A stretch of 64,000 nucleotides of DNA from Chitinophaga sp. LS1 (GTDB taxonomy: Bacteria; Bacteroidota; Bacteroidia; Chitinophagales; Chitinophagaceae), in NCBI RefSeq assembly GCF_034274695.1, contig NZ_CP128362.1, positions 7,690,501 through 7,754,500 on the forward strand, in the 5' to 3' direction. Positions within the stretch are counted from its first letter, which is position 1. Every line of letters begins with the position of its first letter. This document shows, piece by piece, positions 1 to 8,505 of this stretch. The notes beneath the pieces were generated by a model. That model was not told where the DNA came from, ran no database searches, and was given only the letters and a program-made list of their open reading frames with translations. A program made the position numbers and the translations under genes.

Positions 1-133
1 AAGTTCGGAGCTCTATTCCAATATCCAGCGCATTCTTTATCATCTCAAGACTTGCTCCATCCCCAAACTTTTCCAGCGTTTTTCTAATCTGTTGTAATTC
101 CTGAAGAATTTGAGTATAACTGACCTTTGCCAT
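1..133 (-). CDS. N-terminal part of a Fic-like or other HTH-containing protein (runs off window)
   Basis: An ATG at 131-133 on the minus strand opens a frame that leaves the window after 44 codons. The peptide begins MAKVSYTQILQELQQIRK and then contains GDGASLEMIKNALDIGIEL, a hydrophilic helical segment. Similar starts occur on Bacteroidota Fic-family proteins that carry a small helix-turn-helix. No catalytic motif is visible because the rest is missing, so the family assignment is a guess. It lies upstream of, and in the same direction as, a recombinase remnant. Confidence 0.4.
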   Translation of the reverse strand, partial: MAKVSYTQILQELQQIRKTLEKFGDGASLEMIKNALDIGIELRT

Positions 134-154
134 AAAACATCAATTATACCAAAT

Positions 155-403
155 TTACGACAATAAATTCAATTTTATTGTCGTAAATATTTTTTTTATG
201 ACATAATTATCGTTTATTGTCATTATTATGGTAATAATGTTTATTGTAATAATAAACATTAAGTAACCTATTGTTGATCCACTATACCGATTTTTTACCT
301 CCCGGTAGTCCGTAGCGCTTAGTTTACCATCCAGCATAAGTTGCTGTGCATTGGCAATGCGAAGCCGGTTCTTGTCTATTTCCGCTTGTAATTCGATTGC
401 CAT
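155..403 (-). pseudogene. C-terminal scrap of a serine recombinase
   Basis: The first 40 or so codons (roughly 280-403) encode MAIELQAEIDKNRLRIAN followed by LMLDGKLSATDYREVKNRY. This is the charged coiled-coil tail typical of large serine recombinases of Bacteroidota mobile elements. After that the frame runs into AT-rich sequence encoding isoleucine-rich nonsense. The catalytic resolvase domain is absent, so this is a relic. It suggests that an integrating element once had its boundary here. Confidence 0.5.
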
Positions 404-439
404 ATTGCTTTCTTCCTTACAGGTTTGCCGGTGGATTAG

Positions 440-625
440 CCGTGCCTCTGTTCTTTTTTTAAAAAGCCTGCAGTTCGTTATGTGTTAGCCGATGCCCTTA
501 ATATCAGCCAGCAGAGTATTTCTTTACTGGAAACAAAGAAACGATTGAACCACCCATGCCCAAAAGACACTATTGAACCTATCCAGCAAAAGAACCAGAT
601 ACAAACTATCTTAAGTCAATCTTAA
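440..625 (+). pseudogene. fragment of an XRE-type helix-turn-helix protein
   Basis: An open frame without a start codon encodes RYVLADALNISQQSISLLE and then TKKRLN before ending at a TAA at 623-625. The ALNISQQSISLLE stretch is a good match to the recognition part of an XRE/Cro helix-turn-helix. There is no N-terminus, so this is read as a broken gene. Its end overlaps the direct-repeat box in front of the next gene. Confidence 0.35.
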
Positions 626-667
626 GAATCTGCTAAACACATTCAAATATAGGGGAGACCATCTTTG
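608..667 (+). promoter_or_regulatory. tandem ATCTTAAG box plus promoter of the DUF2231 gene
   Basis: Two identical octamers ATCTTAAG lie at 608-615 and 619-626, 11 bp apart start to start, the usual spacing of OmpR-family response-regulator sites. A CATCTTTG sequence resembling the Bacteroidota -7 element has its TTTG at 664-667, 38 bp after the box and 14 bp before the ATG at 681. The same layout recurs at 3224-3283. Confidence 0.6.
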
Positions 668-680
668 TAAAAAAACGATT

Positions 681-1148
681 ATGATCTCCCCAACACATCT
701 CCATGCAATGGTAGTCCACTTTCCCATTGCTTTATTAATAGTAGGATTTTTATTTGAAGTGATTGGTTTTTTTTATAAAAAAGTATTCTTTCGGCAATCT
801 GCTTTTTACCTTCTGATATTAGGGACGCTTGGTACTGTGGTTTCTTATCTTGCAGGCAATGCCGCTGGAGAAGGACTGGAAGAAGGACCATTAAACAAAG
901 CAATGGAACTACATGAACAGGCAGCGACAATTGCTTTATGGCTAACTATTATCACCTCTGCAGTTTACTTGTGCATTCATTTTTTTAAATACTATAAAAG
1001 TTGGGCAAGAATTATAAGTGTTATTCTATTCGCCTGTGTAATTGCCGCTATTTCCAGAACAGGATATTTGGGGGGGGAATTGGTATATAAACATGGAGCT
1101 GGAGTAGAACTTGCCTTACCAGATTTTTCAAATCCTGATGCGAAATAA
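681..1148 (+). CDS. DUF2231 family membrane protein
   Basis: A 155-residue integral membrane protein of the DUF2231 type. It starts MISPTHLHAMVVHFPIAL, in which the THLHAMVVHFPIA stretch with two histidines is the family signature. About four hydrophobic segments follow, at roughly 10-32, 38-60, 85-105 and 115-135. The loop after the second carries GNAAGEGLEEG and a later histidine (MELHEQAA), a possible haem or metal-binding pattern. The function of the family is not established. It precedes the response regulator gene and is probably cotranscribed with it. A paralogue is encoded at 4113-4595, so two copies flank the regulatory and rubrerythrin genes. The upstream box suggests regulation by the neighbouring two-component system. 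Confidence 0.8.
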   Translation: MISPTHLHAMVVHFPIALLIVGFLFEVIGFFYKKVFFRQSAFYLLILGTLGTVVSYLAGNAAGEGLEEGPLNKAMELHEQAATIALWLTIITSAVYLCIHFFKYYKSWARIISVILFACVIAAISRTGYLGGELVYKHGAGVELALPDFSNPDAK

Positions 1149-1182
1149 GCGAAATCCATATTTTTCTCTTTATCTTAACAAT

Positions 1183-1857
1183 ATGAGAATATTTTTGGCA
1201 GAAGACGAAATAGCTATTGCTGGCTTTTTAAAGGAAGGATTGGAGGAGGAAGGGTTTTCCGTAGATGTTGCCAATAGTGGCAGAGTAGCTCTTGAAATGG
1301 TAATAGCTAATTTGAATGAATATGATATCATTTTATTAGACTGGATGATGCCAGGTGTTAGTGGAATAGAAATTTGTAGGAGTATCCGTAAAGAAAACAA
1401 AGTTGTCCCAGTCATTTTTTTAACTGCAAAAGATACCGTAGATGATACGGTATTTGGCTTGGAAGCCGGTGCCAATGATTATTTAAAAAAGCCTTTTGCT
1501 TTTGAAGAATTATTGGCCCGTATCAGGGTGCTGCTTCGGAACAAAACAGGGGAACAGAATGTTTTTGAAACTGCAGACCTTGTATTGAATACAGATGCCC
1601 ACCTGGTTACCAAAAATGGTAAGCCCATTGAGCTCACTCAAAAAGAATTTGCATTATTAGAATATCTGCTTCGTAATAAAGGTAAGGTTTGTAGACGGTC
1701 AAGAATTATTGAAAAAATTTGGGATATACATTTTGATAAAGATACTTCGGTAATAGACGTTTTTATCAATGCCCTGCGAAAGAAAATAGATACAAAAGAC
1801 AAAGAATCATTCATTCAAACCATAAGAGGTGTTGGTTACCGTATAAATGATAATTAA
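1183..1857 (+). CDS. OmpR-family response regulator
   Basis: A 224-residue DNA-binding response regulator. The receiver domain (about 1-118) has the acidic pocket in FLAEDE, the phosphoacceptor Asp53 in IILLDWMMPG, and the conserved Lys in FLTAKD. The C-terminal winged helix (about 125-224) contains LTQKEFALLEYLLRNKGKV and ends IRGVGYRI. I chose the ATG at 1183 because the receiver fold begins there; an upstream in-frame ATG at 1111 would overlap the DUF2231 gene and add 24 unrelated residues. The stop overlaps the start of the kinase gene (TAATG), so the two are translationally coupled. The family binds 11-bp-spaced direct repeats, such as those at 608 and 3224. Confidence 0.92.
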   Translation: MRIFLAEDEIAIAGFLKEGLEEEGFSVDVANSGRVALEMVIANLNEYDIILLDWMMPGVSGIEICRSIRKENKVVPVIFLTAKDTVDDTVFGLEAGANDYLKKPFAFEELLARIRVLLRNKTGEQNVFETADLVLNTDAHLVTKNGKPIELTQKEFALLEYLLRNKGKVCRRSRIIEKIWDIHFDKDTSVIDVFINALRKKIDTKDKESFIQTIRGVGYRINDN

Positions 1858-3224
1858 TGAAATTGAGTTTTAAAAAACGAATTGCTCTTTTTAACACCCT
1901 TGCTGTTGCTATAACAACGGCCATTGTATTTGTTATTATTTATGCAGTTGTTTATTTAAGTTCATACCGTCATCTTGATACCGATATTTTACTGGAAAAA
2001 GAGGAAATAATAAATTCACTTGACTGGAAAGAGGACAGTATAATCGTCATCAAAATGCCTGAATGGGAAGAAGCCGAACATAAAAAAGTAGAAGTCAATC
2101 CTACTTTTATTCAAATTGTAAATAACAAGGACAAGATGATTTTCAGATCGGAAAACCTGCGGTCGAATCACTTTTTATTTAACCCTTTGATTGCGAAAGA
2201 ATATTTTTATAACACCACTATAGATAATCAACGGCTCAGGCTTGGACAATTTCCAGTTCAAAATGACGAAGGAAAAATTATCGGTCAACTGACAATCGGA
2301 GTTTCACAGCAGGAATCTTATTATGTATTACACAACCTTTTCATTACTCTTTGCATTTCATTCCTTATTCTTTTACTGGTACTATATTGTGTTATTTACT
2401 TTGCGGCTTCCAAAGCTATTGCTCCTGTACATCGGTTAATTCAGGCAGCTTCGGGCATTAATGATGTTAATATAAATACCCGCTTGCCATTGCCCGAGAA
2501 TGAAGATGAAATTTACAAACTGGCAACTACTATAAATGAATTACTAAATAGAATAGATAGTAGCATTCAACAACAAAAACAATTTACTGCCGATGCTTCT
2601 CATGAAATAAGGACACCGCTTGCCGCCATCAAGGGCACCCTGGAAGTATTGCTTCGAAAAAAACGAGAACCGGAACAATACGAGGAAAAAATAAAAGAAG
2701 TGCTCACTCAAACAGACAGACTAAATCATTTGCTTGACCAACTATTGCAATTAGCTCGTCTTGAATCAGGTTCGATAAAAAAAGAAACAGTTGATCTAAA
2801 TAATATTTTAAAAGAGGCAGAATTAAAATTTGGCAAACAAATACAGGAAAAGAAAATATGCGTTACATCAACCATTGCAGAATCCGTTTCAGTATATGCA
2901 AATAGCATTTTCTTATCTGTGATAGTAGACAATCTTTTTAGCAATGCTGTGAAATACGCAGCCACAAATGGAACAATAAATTGTAGTTGGAATATTGATA
3001 CCAAAACATTCTCAATAACAAACGATGGTACAGTAATTACGCAACAACAAATACCGCTATTATTTAACCGGTTTTATCGTGCCGATGATTCAAGAAACTC
3101 TCTAATTCCAGGAAATGGCCTGGGACTGTCCATTGTTAAAAAATTGTCAGATATACAGCACATTGAAATAATTGTGTCCTCTTCTAAATCCAATACGATA
3201 TTCTCTTTAAAATTCCCTGCATAA
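1857..3224 (+). CDS. sensor histidine kinase, partner of the upstream response regulator
   Basis: A 455-residue membrane histidine kinase. Two transmembrane segments (about 12-35 and 160-188) flank a periplasmic sensor loop of about 125 residues. A HAMP-like linker and then the HisKA domain follow, with FTADASHEIRTPLAAIKG carrying the phosphorylated histidine near residue 249. The ATPase domain shows the N box (DNLFSNAVKYA) and the glycine-rich lid NGLGLSIVKKL. The size and architecture are those of OmpR-type partners. It overlaps the response regulator stop by one base. The signal is unknown; the rubrerythrin, ferritin-VIT1 and cation ATPase genes downstream suggest metal or oxidative stress, which is inference. 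Confidence 0.92.
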   Translation: MKLSFKKRIALFNTLAVAITTAIVFVIIYAVVYLSSYRHLDTDILLEKEEIINSLDWKEDSIIVIKMPEWEEAEHKKVEVNPTFIQIVNNKDKMIFRSENLRSNHFLFNPLIAKEYFYNTTIDNQRLRLGQFPVQNDEGKIIGQLTIGVSQQESYYVLHNLFITLCISFLILLLVLYCVIYFAASKAIAPVHRLIQAASGINDVNINTRLPLPENEDEIYKLATTINELLNRIDSSIQQQKQFTADASHEIRTPLAAIKGTLEVLLRKKREPEQYEEKIKEVLTQTDRLNHLLDQLLQLARLESGSIKKETVDLNNILKEAELKFGKQIQEKKICVTSTIAESVSVYANSIFLSVIVDNLFSNAVKYAATNGTINCSWNIDTKTFSITNDGTVITQQQIPLLFNRFYRADDSRNSLIPGNGLGLSIVKKLSDIQHIEIIVSSSKSNTIFSLKFPA

Positions 3225-3283
3225 TCTTTAGCCAATCTTAAGAAACTACAAAGGTGTGGTAAATGGCTGCAATAGCATCTTTG
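3224..3283 (+). promoter_or_regulatory. second ATCTTWAG tandem box plus promoter of the rubrerythrin-like gene
   Basis: ATCTTTAG at 3224-3231 and ATCTTAAG at 3235-3242 repeat the 11-bp spacing seen at 608-626. GCATCTTTG follows, with its TTTG starting at 3280, 38 bp after the box, the same distance as in the first promoter. The box starts on the last base of the kinase stop codon. Confidence 0.6.
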
Positions 3284-3315
3284 CTTTATCATTTTATTCA
3301 CAACAAATAAAAAAA

Positions 3316-4101
3316 ATGAAAAAGCTATTAATTATTCCATTTACGGTATTAACAACAATAAGTTTCTTTCTTATCTCCTGCGGCAACACTAATACGGATG
3401 CCGCTATGAAAGCTCCTTTACAAAATAAGGCGGATAATGCCTCCCAGAAATCAAATAAAGAAAGTGGTGAAAACGAAGTAAAGGAAAATGAGAAAGATGA
3501 TAAGACATCTACCGAAAAATCTGCAAGCGATGTATCAACTGCTGATGCCAAAATAAAAACATTAGAAAATATACAGGCTGCTTTTAAAGGCGAAACAACT
3601 GCCAGTGCAAAGTACGCCGCCTATTCCAAAAAGGCAGAGCACGATGGCTACCATCAGATTGCTTTGCTTTTTAAAGCTGCATCCATAGCAGAAAATATTC
3701 ATGCAAATAATCATAAGGCAGTTCTACAGGAATCAGGTGTTGCTACGCCAACGATTAAACCGGAATTTTCTGTAAAGACAACCAAAGAAAATTTGCAGGA
3801 TGCCATAACGGGCGAAACGTATGAAGCTACTACTATGTATCCTGAGTTTTTAACCGTAGCGAATACAGCAGGTAATCAGTTGGCAATAATAAGTTTAAAT
3901 TATGCTTACAAAACAGAAAAGAAACACAAAGTGATGTATGAAAATGCATTGGTGGCTTTGCAGAATAATACAGTCAAATCATTGCCAACAGTATTTTATG
4001 TTTGTCCTACTTGTGGTAATACTTATGAAACAACCGCCCCTAAACGTTGCGGCATTTCAATGACCAGCGGAGAAAAATTTCTTACAATTACTTCACTGTA
4101 A
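3316..4101 (+). CDS. rubrerythrin/ferritin-like lipoprotein
   Basis: A 261-residue exported lipoprotein. The first residues form a signal peptide ending in the lipobox FLISCG, so the mature protein starts at Cys near residue 22. A low-complexity Lys/Glu/Ser linker (about 30-80) follows. The ferritin-like four-helix domain (about 85-215) has paired acidic and histidine positions such as FKGETTASAKYAAYSKKAE, EHDGYHQIA and AENIHANNHK, typical of rubrerythrin diiron sites. The C-terminus contains CPTCGNTYE and a lone RCG, a partly decayed rubredoxin-like knuckle. I chose the ATG at 3316 because the signal peptide starts there. The likely role is peroxide or iron handling in the periplasm. It shares a promoter box with the DUF2231 gene upstream. 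Confidence 0.8.
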   Translation: MKKLLIIPFTVLTTISFFLISCGNTNTDAAMKAPLQNKADNASQKSNKESGENEVKENEKDDKTSTEKSASDVSTADAKIKTLENIQAAFKGETTASAKYAAYSKKAEHDGYHQIALLFKAASIAENIHANNHKAVLQESGVATPTIKPEFSVKTTKENLQDAITGETYEATTMYPEFLTVANTAGNQLAIISLNYAYKTEKKHKVMYENALVALQNNTVKSLPTVFYVCPTCGNTYETTAPKRCGISMTSGEKFLTITSL

Positions 4102-4112
4102 AATATGTTGAT

Positions 4113-4595
4113 ATGAACCAGGTACATTTGCATTTATTAATCACACATTTGCCGATTTTTGGGTCCATATTGGGTGGATTAGTTTTGGGGTATGGACTTT
4201 GGACAAAGAGCAATCAAACAAAAAATGCGGCCTATTTTATTTTTATCATCTCTGCCATTAGTGCATGTATAGCCTACTCAACAGGCGAGGGTGCCGAAGA
4301 AGCAGTTGAAAACATAAAAGGCGTATCAGAAACTATCATAAAGCAACATGAAGACTCGGCAAAGTATGCTTTGATAAGCCTGATTATATTAGGTATAATG
4401 TCGGTAATAGTCTTAGTAATGAGCCGTTTCGAAAATTTACTGATAAAACCCTCATCTATTATCGTTCTTATTCTTTCGGTTATAAGTTTTGTGCTGGTTG
4501 CCAGAACAGGCTACCTTGGCGGACAGATAAGACATACGGAAATTTCTACTGGTGTTGTTCAATATAATAATGAAGGAGAAAATGATAGTGATTAA
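4113..4595 (+). CDS. DUF2231-like membrane protein, second copy
   Basis: A 160-residue membrane protein starting MNQVHLHLLITHLPIFGSI. It has the same HLH...THLPI histidine arrangement as the protein at 681-1148, about four hydrophobic segments, and a matching loop (TGEGAEEAVEN). It also ends with a similar ARTGYLGGQIRH segment. The paralogy is visible by eye, although overall identity is modest. It starts 11 bp after the rubrerythrin-like gene and was chosen at 4113 rather than an in-frame ATG at 4047, which lies inside that gene. It is probably cotranscribed with the rubrerythrin gene and ends before a hairpin terminator. Confidence 0.75.
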   Translation: MNQVHLHLLITHLPIFGSILGGLVLGYGLWTKSNQTKNAAYFIFIISAISACIAYSTGEGAEEAVENIKGVSETIIKQHEDSAKYALISLIILGIMSVIVLVMSRFENLLIKPSSIIVLILSVISFVLVARTGYLGGQIRHTEISTGVVQYNNEGENDSD

Positions 4596-4629
4596 TTAAA
4601 CTCATTTTTAATATTCAAATATCATTACA

Positions 4630-4656
4630 GGAGTCCTTCAGTTATTGAGGGATTCC
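4630..4656 (+). terminator. hairpin terminator after the DUF2231-like gene
   Basis: GGAGTCCTTCA, loop, TTGAGGGATTCC forms a stem with one or two mismatches, followed by ATTTTCC. It separates the rubrerythrin/DUF2231 pair from the ferritin-VIT1 gene. Confidence 0.6.
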
Positions 4657-4684
4657 ATTTTCCATCTTAAAGCCACATCAAATA

Positions 4685-5794
4685 ATGACTACATCTCCAA
4701 ACAAAAATATTCAAACAGAAGTGGATGCTTCTTTTTTGTACAGCAAATTAGCAGATGCAGAATCTGATACAACGATTGCCAATGTATTCCGGCAAATGAG
4801 TGCTATAGAAAAAAATCATGCAGAGGCTTTTTTGAAAAAGTTGAATCCGGCATCAACTGGAATATTTCCACCACCATCTTTCAGAGCAAAGGCACTTATT
4901 ACCATTGGTAAAATTTTTGGTTACGATTATGTGTTGGGGGTATTGATGGATACTGAAAAAAGTATTTCTACTGCTGTTATAAATGCCAAGAACAAAAATA
5001 AGTTACCCATTAACGGCAGCGAAACCAACCATGTAAAAATACTAAGGTCGCTTTTAGAAAATGAATCTAAGGTTACAGGAAGCAATGTAGCCAAATTTGA
5101 ACGCAGGCACCGTTCTGTTGGAGGCAATGCTTTAAGGGCTGCAGTATTAGGCGGCAATGATGGTTTGGTTTCCAACTTTAGTTTAGTGATGGGTATTGCC
5201 GGGGCAACGGCAGGAGGTTCAGGTGTTTTGTTGGCTGGAGTGGCAGGATTATTAGCCGGTGCATTATCAATGGCATTAGGAGAATGGATTTCAGTTAAAA
5301 GTTCGCAGGAGTTGCATGAAAACCAAATGCAATTGGAGATGGATGAACTGGAAACAAATCCTGAAGGAGAACAAAAAGAGCTTGCATTAATCTATATTGC
5401 CAAAGGCATACCTGAAGATCAGGCAAATACCATGGCAGCAGAAATTATGCTGGATAAGAATCATGCATATGAAGTATTAGTGAAAGAAGAATTGGGCATC
5501 AACACAGAAGAACTGAAAGGCTCAGCTATGGAGGCTGCTGTTTATTCCTTTATACTTTTTGCCATTGGAGCTGTGATACCAGTTATTCCTTTTATGTTCA
5601 CATCAGGTATAACAGCCATTAGCATTAGTGTTATTGGTAGTGCGGCTGGCTTATTTTTAATTGGTGCTGCCATTACGCTATTTACAGGTAAAAGTATTTG
5701 GTTCTCTGGTTTCAGGCAGGTATTATTTGGTTTGATTGCGGCGGCTATTACTTTTGGTATCGGAAAATTGATAGGCGTTTCTTTGGCGGGATAA
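4685..5794 (+). CDS. ferritin-like/VIT1 (MbfA-type) iron or manganese exporter
   Basis: A 369-residue fusion protein. The N-terminal part (about 1-140) is a ferritin/rubrerythrin-like helical bundle with DASFLYSKLADAE and a second MSAIEKNHAEAFLKK helix carrying the E..H metal ligands. The C-terminal part (about 145-369) is the VIT1/CCC1 transporter domain, with GGNDGLVSNFSLVMGIAGA, the ALSMALGEWISVKSSQE motif and about five membrane segments. Fusions of this kind (MbfA, membrane-bound ferritin) are known to export Fe or Mn in alphaproteobacteria. Its place next to a rubrerythrin-like lipoprotein fits iron detoxification. Substrate choice between Fe and Mn is not decidable from sequence. Confidence 0.88.
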   Translation: MTTSPNKNIQTEVDASFLYSKLADAESDTTIANVFRQMSAIEKNHAEAFLKKLNPASTGIFPPPSFRAKALITIGKIFGYDYVLGVLMDTEKSISTAVINAKNKNKLPINGSETNHVKILRSLLENESKVTGSNVAKFERRHRSVGGNALRAAVLGGNDGLVSNFSLVMGIAGATAGGSGVLLAGVAGLLAGALSMALGEWISVKSSQELHENQMQLEMDELETNPEGEQKELALIYIAKGIPEDQANTMAAEIMLDKNHAYEVLVKEELGINTEELKGSAMEAAVYSFILFAIGAVIPVIPFMFTSGITAISISVIGSAAGLFLIGAAITLFTGKSIWFSGFRQVLFGLIAAAITFGIGKLIGVSLAG

Positions 5795-5888
5795 AGCATT
5801 GAAGCTTTATCGCTTTACAAACTAACAACATGTGAATCATATAACTATTTAAAGGAATTATGTAACCTCTTATTTTCCATAAAAGCTG

Positions 5889-5907
5889 ATCTTTAGATAA
5901 ATTAAGA
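5889..5907 (+). promoter_or_regulatory. weak third ATCTTTAG-type box
   Basis: ATCTTTAG at 5889-5896 is followed by AATTAAGA ending at 5907. It resembles the tandem boxes at 608 and 3224, but with 10 instead of 11 bp spacing and a degenerate second half. It lies about 95 bp before the P-type ATPase start. No TTTG promoter element was seen at the matching distance. Confidence 0.3.
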
Positions 5908-6001
5908 ATCACAATCCGCGATGACTTTCGTCATTTCCTATCTGAGCGGGCTTTTATATATTCATCAGGTCTGCCATCAAAGACCAATAAAATTAGCCGG
6001 T

Positions 6002-8497
6002 ATGGAAATCGTAAGTTTAGAACCCAGTTTTTCAGGCTTGAAAGACCTGGACGTACCAGCACTCGTCAGGCAATATGGTAAAAATCAATTCAAAGCAGCC
6101 CGGGAACATGGGTTTATCAGAATGGTCTGGGAGATCATAAAGGAACCCATGTTTCTGATGCTTCTCCTTGCCTGCCTGTTATATTTCATCCTGGGAGAGG
6201 TAAAAGAAGGACTGCTGATGCTGGCTGCAATGGTCTTTGTAGGAGCTATTTCTTTTTTCCAGGGGGTCAAAAGCTCCAAAGCCTTGGCGGCGCTCAAAAA
6301 ATTCACGCAGCCAAAGGTTACGGTAGTGAGAGATGGGAAAGAGCAGATCATATTCTCGGAGGACCTGCTACCTGGCGATGTATTGTCGCTGGAAGAAGGC
6401 AACAGCGTTCCCGCCGATTGTACAATTTTTCGTTCCAACGATCTGAGCATCAATGAATCAATTATTACCGGAGAATCTCAGCCGGTGGATAAAAATGCAT
6501 CGGAGGGGTATAACCAGCTCTTCCAGGGAACAACCATAAATTCGGGAAAATGTTACTCAACCGTCACCGCCATTGGTAACAGCACTGTTTTAGGAAAGTT
6601 GGGAAAATCCATCACCGCTATTTCAACTTCCAGAACGCTGTTACAGAATCAGATTGGGCGATTCGTGAAAATTATGGCGGCCATTGGCTTTGTCACCTTT
6701 GCTTTGATCTGGTTAGTCAATTATCTTCATTCTGGAAGTATTATTCAAAGCCTCCTATTAGGCCTTACTATCGCGATGGCCGTTGTGCCGGAGGAAATTC
6801 CCGTGGCGTTTTCCTCTTTTATGGCGCTCGGGGCATTCCATATGTCAAAACTGGGTATCATAACACGGCAACCGCTCACTATAGAAAATCTTGGGGCTGT
6901 AAGCGTCATTTGCCTTGATAAAACGGGCACCATCACCGAAAATAGAATGGAAGTCAACAGTATCTATGATTTTGAAAAAGACATGACCGAAGTTATTATG
7001 CCGGAAAGTGCTATTAAGAGCAGTAAAGTGCTCAGATACGCAAGGTTGGCCAGTGAACAAGCGGCTTTTGATGCTATGGAAAAAGCTATCATAGCAGCTT
7101 ATGAACGAGTTCCCCAGGCACAGGACCAAAAGGAAGAAATGATCCGGGAATACCCGTTAAATGGCACGCCACCCATGATGACCCATGTTTACAGGATGAA
7201 CGGCAACATCGTTGTTGCAGGAAAGGGAGCGCCTGAGAGAATAATGAATGTGTGTAAAATGCCCCCTGCAGCTATCGTAAAAATAAATGCAGTGATCAAC
7301 GCTATGGCGGCCAAAGGGCTTCGCTTACTAGGGATTTGTTCTGCTACTTTCAGCGAAAAGGAATTCCCGGAACTGCAGGAGAGCTTTAACTGGCAGTTCG
7401 AGGGCCTGCTCGCTTTGTATGATCCTCCTAAACAGGGAATAAAAAAGGAATTTGACCAATGGTATGCCGCAGGCATAAAAGTAAAGCTCATAACAGGCGA
7501 TAATAAAGAGACTGCTATGCATATTGCTAAGCAGGTCGGCATGCAATTGAATGGTGCCGCTATCACGGGCGAACAATTAATGACCATGACGTCAGCCGAA
7601 ATTGGCAAAATAGCGGGGGAAGTAGTTGTTTTTGCCAGGATGTTTCCAGAGGCCAAGCTGAAGATCATTGAAGCATTGAAAGAAAACGGCGAGACCGTTG
7701 CCATGATGGGAGACGGTGTGAACGATGGCCCGGCCCTGAAATCAGCCAATATCGGCATAGCGATGGGCGGCAGGGGCACGGAGATTGCCAGGGAAGCCTC
7801 AGACCTTATTCTTACTGATGACCGCCTGGAAAAAGTAACTGAAGCAATAAAACAGGGAAGAAAGATCTACTATAACCTCAAAAAAGCCGTTCGCTACATC
7901 ATTTCCATTCATATACCGATTATACTTACGGCCTCCCTTCCTTTATTACTGGGTTGGAGGTTCCCCAATATCTTCACCCCTATTCATGTGATATTTCTTG
8001 AACTGATCATGGGCCCAACCTGCTCCATCTTTTTTGAAAGAGAGCCTGTGGAAAGCTCGATTATGATCCAGCCGCCCAGAAAGACATCTCATAACATGTT
8101 CACCGGAAAGGAACTGCTCACCAGTCTTATCCAAGGGTTGGTAATCGCACTCGGAATTCTTTCCCTGTACTATGGTTTTATGCAAAGCGGTTATGCGATC
8201 GAATATGTCAGGACAGTTATATTCCTTACGCTTGTAATCAGTAATGTATTTCTCACCTTCGTCAATCGGTCCTTCCAGGAAAATATTTTTAAAACCATTC
8301 GGTTCAAAAATAATTTGGTACCTTTTGTCCTGTTTGCCTCGCTGCTATTTATCGCAGGAATAGCCTTTATTCCCTTTGTACAGAGTGTGTTTCAATTAAC
8401 CCGGATAAGCGCGAGAGATTTTATGCTCTGCGCGGCAGTAAGCCTGTTTATAACAGGATGGTTTGAAGTTTACAAAACGCTTTTAAAAAAGAAATAA
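6002..8497 (+). CDS. cation-transporting P-type ATPase (P2, Ca2+-ATPase-like)
   Basis: An 831-residue P-type ATPase. Visible motifs are the A-domain TGES loop (NESIITGESQPVDK), the membrane PEEIP motif (VVPEEIPVAFSS), the phosphorylation loop CLDKTGTITEN with Asp near residue 306, LKLITGDNKETA-type P-domain residues (VKLITGDNKETA), and the hinge MMGDGVNDGPALKSANIGIAMG split over two conserved blocks. The short N-terminus without heavy-metal-binding domains and the PEEIP motif fit P2-type (Ca/Mn/Na) pumps rather than CPx metal pumps. Start: the ATG at 6002 begins the typical N-terminal helix; an earlier ATG at 5921 adds 27 residues without family character. The AI-2E gene begins 8 bp downstream, so the two are likely cotranscribed. 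Confidence 0.9.
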   Translation: MEIVSLEPSFSGLKDLDVPALVRQYGKNQFKAAREHGFIRMVWEIIKEPMFLMLLLACLLYFILGEVKEGLLMLAAMVFVGAISFFQGVKSSKALAALKKFTQPKVTVVRDGKEQIIFSEDLLPGDVLSLEEGNSVPADCTIFRSNDLSINESIITGESQPVDKNASEGYNQLFQGTTINSGKCYSTVTAIGNSTVLGKLGKSITAISTSRTLLQNQIGRFVKIMAAIGFVTFALIWLVNYLHSGSIIQSLLLGLTIAMAVVPEEIPVAFSSFMALGAFHMSKLGIITRQPLTIENLGAVSVICLDKTGTITENRMEVNSIYDFEKDMTEVIMPESAIKSSKVLRYARLASEQAAFDAMEKAIIAAYERVPQAQDQKEEMIREYPLNGTPPMMTHVYRMNGNIVVAGKGAPERIMNVCKMPPAAIVKINAVINAMAAKGLRLLGICSATFSEKEFPELQESFNWQFEGLLALYDPPKQGIKKEFDQWYAAGIKVKLITGDNKETAMHIAKQVGMQLNGAAITGEQLMTMTSAEIGKIAGEVVVFARMFPEAKLKIIEALKENGETVAMMGDGVNDGPALKSANIGIAMGGRGTEIAREASDLILTDDRLEKVTEAIKQGRKIYYNLKKAVRYIISIHIPIILTASLPLLLGWRFPNIFTPIHVIFLELIMGPTCSIFFEREPVESSIMIQPPRKTSHNMFTGKELLTSLIQGLVIALGILSLYYGFMQSGYAIEYVRTVIFLTLVISNVFLTFVNRSFQENIFKTIRFKNNLVPFVLFASLLFIAGIAFIPFVQSVFQLTRISARDFMLCAAVSLFITGWFEVYKTLLKKK

Positions 8498-8505
8498 CTC
8501 CTGAT

